Source: JAIOHN01 sp038258185 (lineage in GTDB: Bacteria > Chloroflexota > Anaerolineae > Aggregatilineales > Phototrophicaceae). From it: 64,000 nt of DNA. The notes under the pieces are model-generated. The model was not told the DNA's origin. It saw nothing but the letters and a program-made list of their open reading frames with translations, and made no database searches. The DNA lies in contig JBBSQD010000004.1 of the NCBI GenBank assembly GCA_038258185.1, forward strand, positions 1-64,000, given 5' to 3'. The position numbers and the translations under genes were made by a program. Positions 42,567 to 52,000 of this stretch are shown one piece after another. Each line of letters starts with the position of its first letter. Positions within the stretch are counted from its first letter, which is position 1.

Positions 42567-44021
42567 TTATTGGTCACTGTTTCGCCTGAATGTGATTGCT
42601 GCCACAGTCGGTTCCATCTGAAGCGCGATTTCGCTGATGTTTCCCGCTACATCCAGCTTGAACGTTACTGGCATGATAGGCGCATCATCATCGAATTCGT
42701 TTTTGGCCTCGAATACGTCAAAATGAAAATGGCTTAGGTGAAATTCCAGGCCGTTGTAAACAGCGACGAAAGCGTCGTCTGCCAGTTTGATCGCGAGTAA
42801 TCCATAGCCTGCGTGCTCATATTCGCCCACATAGTCAGGCAGCGGGTGACTAGGCGATGTGTTGGTTTTGCGTTTTGAACGGAATTTTTCCGTATTTTCG
42901 CTGGCCATGTTTTTGATGGTGTCATCAGCTTCTTTATAACGTTGACGCCAATCGATCGGCGTCAAGCCCAGCAGGCAGTCATAAATGTGCATAGCAGCGG
43001 TAATTGAGAGCGAGTCGCCACCATTATTGAAGACGATAACGCCAAGTTTTTCCTGCGGCATGAAGGATACATCCGTGATGAAACCGTCAATCCCACCAGT
43101 ATGACGGACACGCACATGACCCCGATAGAGATGTTGTGCCCAACCTAGTCCATAACTGCTGTGTTGAATTTCCACAAAATCCATAGGCGGCTGTGGCGCA
43201 ATCGTCACATGCGGCTGGTGCATTTGCTTGAGTTTATCCTCACTGACAAATTGCGTGTCTCCGTAGATGCCCTGATTCATGTGCAGCTTCAGCCATGTCA
43301 GCATTTCCGGCAGGTTGGAGTGGATTGATCCTGCTGGCCCGATGGCATCAATGTTGCGGAAGGGAATGCGCTGGATGGCTTCGTTTTTGTACTCATGCGG
43401 CCATGCCACCTTGGCTGCTTTTTCAGCATCCAGCACTGAGAAGAGACTGGTATTCATGCCCAACACATCGAATATTCGTTTCTGTACAAATGCTTCCCAG
43501 GTTTCCCCTGTGATGGTTTCGATCAGGCACCCGGCTACCATATACATCAGATTCTGGTATTGGAAGATGTAGCGCAAAGGATAGCTGGGTTGCAGATGCT
43601 GAAGTCTTTCTAAGAGTTCCCAGCGTGATTTGGCTGATCCATACCACATTAAGTCGTGGCGGGGTAAGCCAGAGCGGTGACAGACCAGATCACGAGCGGT
43701 CATCTGGGCAGAGGCGGTGGCGTCATTGAGCCTGAACTGCGGCATATAGTCGCGAATAGGACGATCCCAATCTAACAGACCATCTTCAACCAGTAGCGCT
43801 AGTGCCATTGACGTGAAGGCTTTGGTACAGGAGCCAATCGCAAATAAGGTATTTGGTTCAACCGCTTGCCCGTGATCGATATCACATACGCCGTAGCCTT
43901 GCTGGTGAATGACTTCACCGTCGTGAACCACCGCGACAGCCATACCGGGGACATGCCATTTCTGTATTTCTGCGTGAATATAATCATCAAGGCCGCTCAG
44001 TTTATCAGCTAATTGGGACAT
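42567..44021 (-). CDS. Class C beta-lactamase-fold serine hydrolase (AmpC/D-aminopeptidase-like)
   Basis: 484 aa from ATG 44021 (a GTG lies one codon earlier). Motifs: S-x-x-K in GSCTKAFTSM, Y-x-N in FQYQNLMY, and H-T-G in RVRHTGGIDGF replacing K-T-G. This combination is usual in esterase/D-peptidase-like members rather than true AmpC. The last ~110 residues (PLPDYVGEYEHAGYGLLAIK) form an extra beta domain resembling the C-terminal domain of D-aminopeptidase-like proteins. No signal peptide, so cytoplasmic. Located 16 nt after the GNAT gene in the same operon. Confidence 0.86.
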   Translation of the reverse strand: MSQLADKLSGLDDYIHAEIQKWHVPGMAVAVVHDGEVIHQQGYGVCDIDHGQAVEPNTLFAIGSCTKAFTSMALALLVEDGLLDWDRPIRDYMPQFRLNDATASAQMTARDLVCHRSGLPRHDLMWYGSAKSRWELLERLQHLQPSYPLRYIFQYQNLMYMVAGCLIETITGETWEAFVQKRIFDVLGMNTSLFSVLDAEKAAKVAWPHEYKNEAIQRIPFRNIDAIGPAGSIHSNLPEMLTWLKLHMNQGIYGDTQFVSEDKLKQMHQPHVTIAPQPPMDFVEIQHSSYGLGWAQHLYRGHVRVRHTGGIDGFITDVSFMPQEKLGVIVFNNGGDSLSITAAMHIYDCLLGLTPIDWRQRYKEADDTIKNMASENTEKFRSKRKTNTSPSHPLPDYVGEYEHAGYGLLAIKLADDAFVAVYNGLEFHLSHFHFDVFEAKNEFDDDAPIMPVTFKLDVAGNISEIALQMEPTVAAITFRRNSDQ

Positions 44022-44040
44022 CACTATTCCGTTTCCGACT

Positions 44041-44877
44041 TTAGTCTTGCTGAGATTTTTGCAACACGTACCAGCAGCGATTGTCCTGCTTTACGAAATC
44101 GACCACCCAGTAACCCGCAGCAAAGGCTGATAGAAACATGTCACGCAGGGCAAGCTGCCAGTGCTTGGCTAACTCCATATTTTCCTGTTTGAGGGTATTG
44201 ATAGTACAGGGCGCTTCGACAAAATAATGCTTACCTTCAGTCGCCAGCAGTTCTTTATGAAGTATCAGATCCTGCTGACCGAAACGGATCAAAAACTGAT
44301 CATCGCGATAGTCGCTCAGAATGGGTGTGGGCTCCGTCCCCTGTGCAAGCTGTGCCACCCGTTCATCGTTGAGATTCCAGGTGACAGCCAGTCGATCACT
44401 CTGGAGGCCTTTGTTAAGCTGATCAGTCATTTCACCGTAAATATTGATTTTATAGGTGTTGGATATCGCGCCAAGCCGGTGCAGATTGAAATTGGCATTT
44501 CCGCGTTGTAGTGGATCAAATGTCCAACCGATAATTTCGTGTCCATTTTCCAATCCCCAGTTACGCTGAAACTGTTTCAGATGAAAGCCAATGTTCTGAT
44601 TCTGGTAGTGAGGGTGTATGCCGGCAATGTGTGACCATAAAAGCGGTGTATGACCGTGCCGCGCACAGAATGCTATTCCGAAACCGACCAGTTTGGCATC
44701 ATCCCAGGCTCCAACCAGCAAACCGCCATGCTCAGCCACCGCGTGTAAGACATGGGTGGGTACAGGATCAAAGCCGTTTTCCCCCCAGATAGCTTTTTGC
44801 AGTTCAACTACGGCCCAATGCTCATCAATTGTATGCAGTTCTGTGTAATTGATTTTGCAATTTGTCATGTTAACCAT
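44041..44877 (-). CDS. GNAT-superfamily acyltransferase (COG3375-like)
   Basis: 278 aa. GNAT core in the first ~150 residues: HGGLLVGAWDDAKLVGFGIAF, LLWSHIAGIHPHYQNQNIGFHLKQFQRNWGL (acyl-CoA pyrophosphate loop, Q/N-rich variant of R/Q-x-x-G-x-G/A) and IIGWTFDPLQRGNANFNLHRLG. This last segment is characteristic of the predicted acyltransferase group often encoded with enolase-superfamily N-acylamino acid racemases. In Geobacillus such a partner is described as a succinyl-CoA:D-amino acid N-succinyltransferase. That is the likely role here; confidence in substrate is modest. It is the first gene of the leftward train and divergent from the RpiR regulator. A second ATG occurs at 44868. Confidence 0.82.
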   Translation of the reverse strand: MVNMTNCKINYTELHTIDEHWAVVELQKAIWGENGFDPVPTHVLHAVAEHGGLLVGAWDDAKLVGFGIAFCARHGHTPLLWSHIAGIHPHYQNQNIGFHLKQFQRNWGLENGHEIIGWTFDPLQRGNANFNLHRLGAISNTYKINIYGEMTDQLNKGLQSDRLAVTWNLNDERVAQLAQGTEPTPILSDYRDDQFLIRFGQQDLILHKELLATEGKHYFVEAPCTINTLKQENMELAKHWQLALRDMFLSAFAAGYWVVDFVKQDNRCWYVLQKSQQD

Positions 44878-44954
44878 GTTTTCTTCAATGATTAAAGCGC
44901 ACGTTTATGGTCAATCAGCAGATATTAGCAACAAATCGTGTAAAATACAAAAAT

Positions 44955-44996
44955 TCTGCACACTCTGTTGCAGACCATCTTTAAGGTGGTTATAAT
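44955..44996 (+). promoter_or_regulatory. Operator-promoter for the RpiR regulator gene
   Basis: Inverted repeat TCTGCA-N8-TGCAGA (44955-44974) overlaps a TTGCAG -35-like element (44968-44973), which is 17 bp from a perfect -10 TATAAT (44991-44996). Lying between divergent genes, it is a candidate autoregulatory site that could also serve the leftward operon. Confidence 0.45.
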
Positions 44997-45054
44997 TTGC
45001 CTCTTTGGTGTGAGTTGTAATGTTTTTGGAAATAGACATTTGGGATGAATCGGT

Positions 45055-45963
45055 ATGCCTGATGATGAAGTAATTCATAGGGATGTTTTAGGACACATTC
45101 GCACGTCGTATGACACGATGAGCAAAAGCCAGAAAAAAGTTGCCGAGTTTTTGCTGACACACGGGGTGGATACGGTTTATCTGTCATCCAGTCGCATCGC
45201 TGAAGTGGTGGATGTGAATCGCTCGACTGTGGTGCGGACGGCTCAGGCGCTGGGCTATGAAGGCTTTGCTGATTTGCAGGCTGATCTGCAACGGCAGCTT
45301 CTAAAACGGTTTTCAACTTCGGATCGGGTGCGTATGGATTTAATCCGATTGAGTGAAGACGTTGAAGACCAGACGATGAATGGGGGTGGGCTGGCTATTC
45401 TTGCGTCCATGGCAAGAGCTGAGATCAAGGATCTTGAAAATTTAGTCAGCCGTATTATAGAAACAGAATTTGTACGTGCTGTTGATATGCTGGAAGCTGG
45501 GAAAAATATTTATGTGATTGGTTTGCGGGGATCATTGCCGCTAGCCTTAAATTTTATTTTTTTGCTGCGCCATGTTCGTTCAGATTGCTTTTTGCTGGAA
45601 CCCGGCATCGATAATATTGCCGATCAGCTTGTGAACCTGACTGCTGATGATCTGTTGTTTACCATTTCATATAGCCGCTATGCCAGCGATACGATTCACT
45701 GCATGGATTATGCCCGTAAAATTGGGACACCCGTCATTACGCTAACGGATAGCCCAGTCTCCCCGGCAGCCAAACGTGCCGATCTCGCATTTGTCCTGTT
45801 GTTTCGTATGTATCTGTATCGTAATACCAGCACCCCCATGATTTTGTTAAATGCTCTGGTGGCCGCGCTTGCTGCCCGTCAAACCAGGGACTCCCAAGCA
45901 CGCCTGGAACGTCTGGAGGAAGTGTATGAGGAGTTGGGTATTTTTCGCCGTGATGATGACTAA
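45055..45963 (+). CDS. MurR/RpiR-family transcriptional regulator
   Basis: 302 aa. N-terminal RpiR helix-turn-helix (SKSQKKVAEFLLTHGVDTVYLSSSRIAEVVDVNRSTVVRTAQALGYEGFADLQ, residues ~23-76) and a C-terminal SIS sugar-phosphate-binding domain (KNIYVIGLRGSLPLALNF, TADDLLFTISYSRYASDTI, GTPVITLTDSPVSP). RpiR proteins sense phosphosugars such as MurNAc-6-phosphate. It is divergent from the GNAT/epimerase/importer train and upstream of the MlrC-like gene (18-nt gap), so it may control both. The inverted repeat at 44955-44974 is the candidate binding site. Confidence 0.9.
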   Translation: MPDDEVIHRDVLGHIRTSYDTMSKSQKKVAEFLLTHGVDTVYLSSSRIAEVVDVNRSTVVRTAQALGYEGFADLQADLQRQLLKRFSTSDRVRMDLIRLSEDVEDQTMNGGGLAILASMARAEIKDLENLVSRIIETEFVRAVDMLEAGKNIYVIGLRGSLPLALNFIFLLRHVRSDCFLLEPGIDNIADQLVNLTADDLLFTISYSRYASDTIHCMDYARKIGTPVITLTDSPVSPAAKRADLAFVLLFRMYLYRNTSTPMILLNALVAALAARQTRDSQARLERLEEVYEELGIFRRDDD

Positions 45964-45981
45964 TAACACTGAGGTTAACCT

Positions 45982-47448
45982 ATGAGAGTTTTTGCAGGTG
46001 GCGTTGAAACTGAAACCAATACCTTTTCGCCGATGCCAACCGGTATGGCTGAATTTAAGGTGATCCGCGCGGCAGATGTGCCCGAAGAGGGCGATATCGG
46101 TGGTCTGGCTTTGCCGATTGATGTGTTTCGAAAGCGAACCTGGGGAAAAGGCTGGGAGTTTGTTTTTGGGATTTATGCCTCTGCTGAACCGGCTGGCACC
46201 ACTGTGCGCTGGGTCTATGAAAGTCTGCGCGATGAAATGCTGGATGCACTCCAAGCAGCAATGCCGGTTGATATTGTTTTGTTGCCGCTTCATGGTGCGA
46301 TGGTCGCGGAAGGTTATGATGACTGCGAAACCGATATGATCCGCCGGGTGCGGGATATTGTGGGGCCAGATGCGAAAATCGGCGTGGAGCTTGACTTGCA
46401 TTGTGATGTGACACAGGAGATGATCGAATTAGCAGATGCCATTGTGATTTTCAAGGAATATCCACATGTTGATATTGGGGATCGCGCTGAAGATTTATTT
46501 CAGATTATCGCGGATGCGGCTGAAGGCAAAGTTAAACCAACAATGGCTTTATACGATTGCCGTATGATCGGCATGTACCTGACTCCGTTTGAGCCGATGC
46601 GCAGCTTTGTCGATGAAATGATGGCACGCGAAAGCTCCGATGGGGTGTTATCGTTATCGTTAGCCCATTGCTTCCCGTGGGGCGATGTCCCCACCGGCGG
46701 CGCACAAATGCTGGCGGTGACGGATAATGATGCGGCGTTGGCTGCAAAACTGGCAGAGGAGTTTGGGCAAAAGTTCTTCGGAATGCGGCATGAGTTAGCA
46801 ATGCCCTCACTGCCTCTGGATGAAGCACTGGATAAAGCGCTGGCGATTGATCGTTTTCCCGTCGTAGTGGCGGATCAATCGGATAATGCTGGTGGGGGCG
46901 CGCCCAGTGATTCGACCTTTGTACTTAAAGCCTTATTAGACCGTGGTGTTGAGAATGCTGCGGTCGCGATGATCTGGGACCCGATCGTTGTGCAGGTGGT
47001 TATGTCTGCCGGTGAAGGGGCGATGCTGGATATCAGACTGGGCGGCAAAATGGGGCCGATGTCTGGTGATCCACTCGACCTGAGGGTGCGTGTAATTGGC
47101 ATCATCAAAGATATGACGCAGGAATGGCCGCAACAGGACGGCGTGATGCAAATCCCGTGCGGCGACTCGGTGGCGCTGCATTGCAACGGACTTGACATCA
47201 TTGTGAACAGCCGGCGGACACAGGTCTTTAGCCCTAAAGTGTTCAGCAACTTCGGCATTGACCCCCTTCAGAAGCGGCTGCTAATCGTGAAATCGACGCA
47301 ACATTTTTATGCAGGGTTTGCGCCGATTGCGTCTGAGGTCATCTATATGGCCGCACCGGGTGCGATTGCGCCCTTATTCCGGGAAATTCCTTATCAGCGT
47401 GTTAATCGTCATAAATACCCGTGGATTGATGATCCCTTTGCGGAGTAG
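45982..47448 (+). CDS. M81-family metallopeptidase (MlrC/microcystinase C-like)
   Basis: 488 aa, full length. MlrC family features: N-terminal GGVETETNTFSP, mid MVLLPLHGAMV-type segment (IVLLPLHGAMVAEGYDD), IGVELDLHCDVTQEM with metal-ligand Asp/His, and FKEYPHVDIGDRAEDLF. C-terminal ADQSDNAGGGAPSDSTFVLKALLDRG and VVNSRRTQVFSPKVFSNFGIDP type segments complete the family. MlrC was described for cleaving linearised microcystin, a peptide containing D-amino acids and Adda. Most homologues have unknown substrates, probably peptides or amides with unusual residues. It follows the regulator gene and fits a D-amino-acid/peptide salvage set. Confidence 0.9.
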   Translation: MRVFAGGVETETNTFSPMPTGMAEFKVIRAADVPEEGDIGGLALPIDVFRKRTWGKGWEFVFGIYASAEPAGTTVRWVYESLRDEMLDALQAAMPVDIVLLPLHGAMVAEGYDDCETDMIRRVRDIVGPDAKIGVELDLHCDVTQEMIELADAIVIFKEYPHVDIGDRAEDLFQIIADAAEGKVKPTMALYDCRMIGMYLTPFEPMRSFVDEMMARESSDGVLSLSLAHCFPWGDVPTGGAQMLAVTDNDAALAAKLAEEFGQKFFGMRHELAMPSLPLDEALDKALAIDRFPVVVADQSDNAGGGAPSDSTFVLKALLDRGVENAAVAMIWDPIVVQVVMSAGEGAMLDIRLGGKMGPMSGDPLDLRVRVIGIIKDMTQEWPQQDGVMQIPCGDSVALHCNGLDIIVNSRRTQVFSPKVFSNFGIDPLQKRLLIVKSTQHFYAGFAPIASEVIYMAAPGAIAPLFREIPYQRVNRHKYPWIDDPFAE

Positions 47449-47556
47449 ATTGGTTCGCCAATTGGCTTCGCCTGTCATAGCGGGTGAGGCCAAATTTTTG
47501 ATCGCCCATTGAAAATGTTATGATTAGTGCTGAGAACTTTAATGGGAGATCATTTT

Positions 47557-48420
47557 ATGGCTAACAATAATAATGGTGTGAGTGCCAGCGCAGCAGGGAC
47601 TTTTTCTCTGGGCGGTGATATGGAAGTGAATCGCCTGGGTTATGGTGCGATGCGCATTACAGGTGAGGGCATCTGGGGTGAGCCGAAAGATATTGAGAGC
47701 GCTAAAGCCGTCTTGCGCAGAGTCGTCGAAGTCGATGTCAATTTTATCGATACCGCTGATTCTTATGGGCCGGATGTCAGCGAAAATCTGATCGCAGATG
47801 CGCTGTATCCATATGCGGCTGGATTAGTGGTGGCTACTAAAGGCGGCCTGACCCGGAGTGGGCCGGGGCAGTGGCACCCTAACGGTAACCCGGATTATCT
47901 GCGTGGCGCGTTGGAAGGCAGCCTGCAACGGCTGAAGCTGGACACGATCGATTTGTATCAGCTGCATCGTCCTGATCCTAAAGTGCCGTTTGAAGATTCT
48001 GTGGGTGAAATCTCAAAGATGCGCGATGAAGGCAAAATCCGCCATGTTGGCCTGAGCAACGTCACCCCAGATCAGCTTCAGTCTGCGTTGAAAATCGTGC
48101 CGATTGTGTCCGTGCAGAATCGCTATAACCTGTTTGATCGTGAATCCGAATCCGTTTTGGAAATTTGCGAAAGCGAAAGCATTGGGTTTATACCGTGGTT
48201 TCCCGTCGGCGCTGGCAATCTGGATCAGAGCGTACTGGAACAGGTTGCGAAGAAGTATGACGCCTCGCCGTATCAGGTGGCGCTGGCATGGTTGCTTAAA
48301 CGGTCACCCGTGATGCTGCCGATTCCCGGTACATCTTCCATTCCGCATCTTGAAGAGAATGTAGCCGCCGCAGCGATTAATTTGTCCGACGAAGATTTTG
48401 CAACACTGGATAAAGCTTAA
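47557..48420 (+). CDS. Aldo/keto reductase
   Basis: 287 aa from ATG 47557, chosen because GGGAG lies 8 nt upstream; the open frame continues upstream to a GTG at 47527. NAD(P)H-dependent TIM-barrel oxidoreductase with the catalytic tetrad in context: Asp and Tyr in FIDTADSYGPDVSE, Lys in VVATKGG, and a HRPD-type His in LYQLHRPDPKVP. C-terminal LPIPGTSSIPHLEENV is the cofactor-binding loop. Substrate unknown. A weak promoter may lie at 47498-47524 (TTGATC, 15-bp spacer, TATGAT). Confidence 0.92.
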   Translation: MANNNNGVSASAAGTFSLGGDMEVNRLGYGAMRITGEGIWGEPKDIESAKAVLRRVVEVDVNFIDTADSYGPDVSENLIADALYPYAAGLVVATKGGLTRSGPGQWHPNGNPDYLRGALEGSLQRLKLDTIDLYQLHRPDPKVPFEDSVGEISKMRDEGKIRHVGLSNVTPDQLQSALKIVPIVSVQNRYNLFDRESESVLEICESESIGFIPWFPVGAGNLDQSVLEQVAKKYDASPYQVALAWLLKRSPVMLPIPGTSSIPHLEENVAAAAINLSDEDFATLDKA

Positions 48421-48431
48421 AACCTGTTTTT

Positions 48432-48839
48432 TCAGGCATAGTTCACGTGGGTGGGCTTGATTTTGTAAAGTAAACGCTCTGAGACTTCCTGTGGTGGCGC
48501 TTCGATGCCGTAACGTTTGGTCTTACCTGTATAAAGCAGCGCCAATTCGTTCATTGATTCGCCACCACCTTCCGCGGTAATTTCCTCGACGATTCCTCGC
48601 ACTTCCAGATAACGGAATTGATCTTGCGGGTCGTAAGCCATGATGCTAACCTGAGGGCGTTCGACCATGTTTTTATGTTTTTGGCGATCGGCTGTCGCAT
48701 TGACAATGATATGGGTACCATCATAACTGCACCAGACGGGTGTGACCTGTGGAAAACCGTCTGGCATAAGGGTGGCCAAAGCGACGATGATTGGCCCCTC
48801 TAGTAGGTGGCGATGCGTTTCTGGTATAATGGAAGTCAT
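48432..48839 (-). CDS. PPOX-class pyridoxamine-phosphate-oxidase-fold protein (F420/FMN-binding type)
   Basis: 135 aa split-barrel protein. VALATLMPDGFPQVTPVWCSYDGTHIIVNATADRQKHKNM is the typical first half of the TIGR03618-like F420-dependent PPOX family, followed by VSIMAYDPQDQFRYLEVRGIVEEI. AAGGAGAG precedes ATG 48839. No catalytic assignment beyond flavin or deazaflavin binding can be made. Convergent with the aldo/keto reductase, 11 nt apart; a weak CCTG-T6-CAGG hairpin spans the junction. Confidence 0.85.
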   Translation of the reverse strand: MTSIIPETHRHLLEGPIIVALATLMPDGFPQVTPVWCSYDGTHIIVNATADRQKHKNMVERPQVSIMAYDPQDQFRYLEVRGIVEEITAEGGGESMNELALLYTGKTKRYGIEAPPQEVSERLLYKIKPTHVNYA

Positions 48840-48996
48840 GATCTCTCCTTGAAATATGATGGAGAACGATTACTCTATGATAAAAACTCATGGCACTTCA
48901 TGCAATTATGGGCTACAACCAGCGAGAAGACAAATTTCTGCGCAACTTTATCTTCACTCTGTTGTTAAATATATACGTATGGAATTCGCCAATTTG

Positions 48997-49017
48997 CCCT
49001 GTTCAAACGGGGTTTTT
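48997..49017 (+). terminator. Intrinsic terminator ahead of the lipid-synthase cluster
   Basis: CCCTGT (48997-49002) pairs with ACGGGG (49007-49012, one G-T pair) around a 4-nt loop and is followed directly by five T. It would stop + strand transcription arriving from the aldo/keto reductase gene across the antisense PPOX gene. It could also act as an attenuator if the synthase promoter lies further upstream. Confidence 0.55.
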
Positions 49018-49074
49018 GCTTTAACCTTTTGCTCGAGATTCAATTCTGAAAACTAGTCTAGGGAGCTACGCTCA

Positions 49075-52000
49075 ATGGCGGACTTGAATGTCCAACTGCG
49101 ACATAACCCGATTGCAATCATTGGCATGGGGTCAATCATGCCAGAAGCACGAAATCTACAGGAATTCTGGGACAACATTGTCAGCAAAGTCGATTGCATC
49201 ACGGATGTCCCTTTATCGCGTTGGGACATAAATGATTATTATGATCCTGACCCCACTGTGCCGGATAAGACCTATTGCAAACGCGGCGGGTTTATACCGG
49301 AAGTTGATTTTGACCCGATGGAATTTGGTTTACCGCCGAATATCCTGGAAGTGACCGATGTCTCGCAGATGCTGTCGCTTCTGGTGGCCAAAGAAGCCCT
49401 CACTGATGCCGGTTATATTCAGGCCGCGGACGAAATTCGCGAACGAACTGGTGTCATTCTCGGCGTGGGGGGCGGTCAAAAACTGCTGACTCCGCTGACA
49501 TCACGCCTGCAATATCCGATTTGGGATAGGGTGCTGGAAAGTTACGGCATTGGCGACGATGATCGCCAGAACATCATTGAACGCATGAAAATGGCCTACA
49601 TCCGCTGGGAAGAAAACAGCTTCCCCGGCATGTTGGGGAATGTGGTTGCAGGTCGTATCACCAATCGTTTCGACCTCGGCGGTACAAATTGTGTTGTCGA
49701 TGCTGCCTGTGCCAGTACGATGGCCGCCCTTAAAATGGCATTGAGTGAACTGACCGAACGCCGTGCGGATATGATGGTTACTGGCGGGGTGGATACCGAC
49801 AACTCTATTTTCATGTACATGAGTTTCAGCAAGACTCCTGCCTTCTCTAGGGGCACTAACCCGCGTCCATTCGATGTCAATTCGGACGGCATGATGGTGG
49901 GTGAGGGCATTGGGATGATGGTGCTCAAGCGCTTGGAAGATGCGGAACGTGATGGCGATCGCATTTATGCGGTGATTAAGGGTCTTGGTTCTTCCAGCGA
50001 TGGTCGCTTTAAGAGCATTTATGCGCCGCGTGGCGAAGGCCAGGAAAAAGCCCTGCGCCGCGCTTATGACGATGCTGGTTTTTCTCCGTCGACGATTGGC
50101 CTGGTCGAAGCGCATGGAACCGGGACGGTGGCCGGCGATACCACTGAAGTCACGACTATTATCCGCTACTTTAATCAGCACGATACTGAAAAGCAGCATA
50201 TCGCTCTGGGTAGTGTCAAATCGCAGATCGGCCATACCAAAGCCTCGGCTGGTGCTGCCGGTCTGATTAAAACTTCACTGGCTCTCTATCATAAAATTCT
50301 GCCGCCAACCTTAAATGTGGATGAACCCAATCCCAAGTTTGATATGCCCAACTCATCCTTTTATATCAGCGGCGAAACCCGTCCGTGGATAAAAGCTTCT
50401 GATGATAGCCCACGCCGTGCCGGTGTAAGCTCATTCGGTTTCGGCGGGACAAATTTCCATGTGGTGTTAGAGGAATATACCGGGGAGCATAAAAAGGCTT
50501 ACCGTCTGCATCACACACCACAATCTGTTATTCTGAGCGCTGATACACCGGCTGATCTCAGCAATAAAATTCAACAGATCATCTCGCAACTGCAATCGGA
50601 AGATCACCAGCAGCATTTCCTCAACTTACTCGATGAAACGCAGCAGGCCAAGGTTCCAAGTTCGGCGGCGCGTGTTGGCTTTGTGGCGACATCGGCCAGT
50701 GAGAGTCTGCCGCTGTTACAGGTGGCGCTGGATACGCTTAGCAGTAAACCCCAGGCGGAAGAATGGAATCATCCCAAGGGGATATTCTATCGCCGGTCAG
50801 GCATGCAGGTTGCGGGTCATGTCGTCGCGTTGTTTGCTGGACAGGGATCGCAATATCTCAATATGGGGCGCGAACTGGCGCTGAATTTCCCTGAAATACG
50901 CGATGCCTTTGCTAATCTGGACGCGCTGATGTCACGTGATGGCAAGCGGAAATTGTCGAGTGTGGTTTATCCGCCACCGACATTCTCGGCTGAAGAACGT
51001 CAGGGACATGAGTCGTGGCTGCAAAGTACGGATTATGCCCAACCCGCGATTGGCGCCTTGAGCGCAGGTATGTACCAATTGCTGCGCCGTGCAGGTTTCC
51101 AGGCGGATTTTGCGGCAGGACACAGCTTTGGTGAGCTTTCCGCATTATGGGCATCAGGCGCGTTAAGTGATGCTGATTATTACACACTGGTTAAAGCCCG
51201 TGGTGCCGCGATGGCTCCGCCAGCCAATGCCGCTGATTTTGACGCAGGCACCATGCTGGCTGTAACCGGTGATGTCGAGGCGATTGAGCGTGAAGTCGCT
51301 AACCTGAATGGGGTTGAAGTCGCCAATCGCAATTCTCGGAGTCAGGTTGTGGTGGCTGGCGCCAAGGGCGCTGTTGCCAACGCTGAAGTCGCTCTCAAAG
51401 AGAAGGGTTTTAAGGTTACGCCACTGCCCGTATCGGCTGCCTTCCATACTTCACTGGTGGGCCATGCGCAGAAACCCTTTGCAGATGCGATTGGCAAAGC
51501 CAGCTTTAATACGCCGAAAGCCCGTGTTTACAGCAATACAACCGGCCAACAGTATCCGGCAGATGTGTCGGTTATGCAGCAGATGCTGTCTGAGCACATC
51601 CTGAAACCGGTTCTGTTCCGCGACGAGATTGAAAATTTGTATGCGGCGGGTGGCACGGTCTTTGTCGAATTCGGGCCGCGGAATGTACTCACCAATCTGG
51701 TAAAAGACATTCTTGGTGATCGCCCGTATGTTGCTGTGGCTCTGAACAGTGGTCGCCAGAAGGACAGTGACCGCCAGTTCCGTGAGGCGGTTGTACAACT
51801 TCAGGTGCTTGGGTTACCGTTGGATCAATTGGATCCTTATCGCGTAGACCCAGTGCGGCCTGCTGCGAAAAAGAAGGGCATGAATGTCAAGCTGAGTGGT
51901 GCAAGTTACGTCAGTGATAAAACCCGCACAGCTTATGAGCAGGCACTGGCGGATAAGCGCCATGTCCACATTGAAAATGCGGTTGTTAGCGCACCGCAGA

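Noticed and set aside
40435..44021. Antibiotic-resistance beta-lactamases
   Set aside because: Both proteins lack signal peptides, are coupled to a racemase and a GNAT gene, and one has H-T-G instead of K-T-G; a peptidase or amidase role is more likely.
49501..50235. 244-codon - strand frame inside the first synthase gene
   Set aside because: It is antisense to the KS domain with intact catalytic motifs on the + strand, and has no ribosome site or recognisable protein features.
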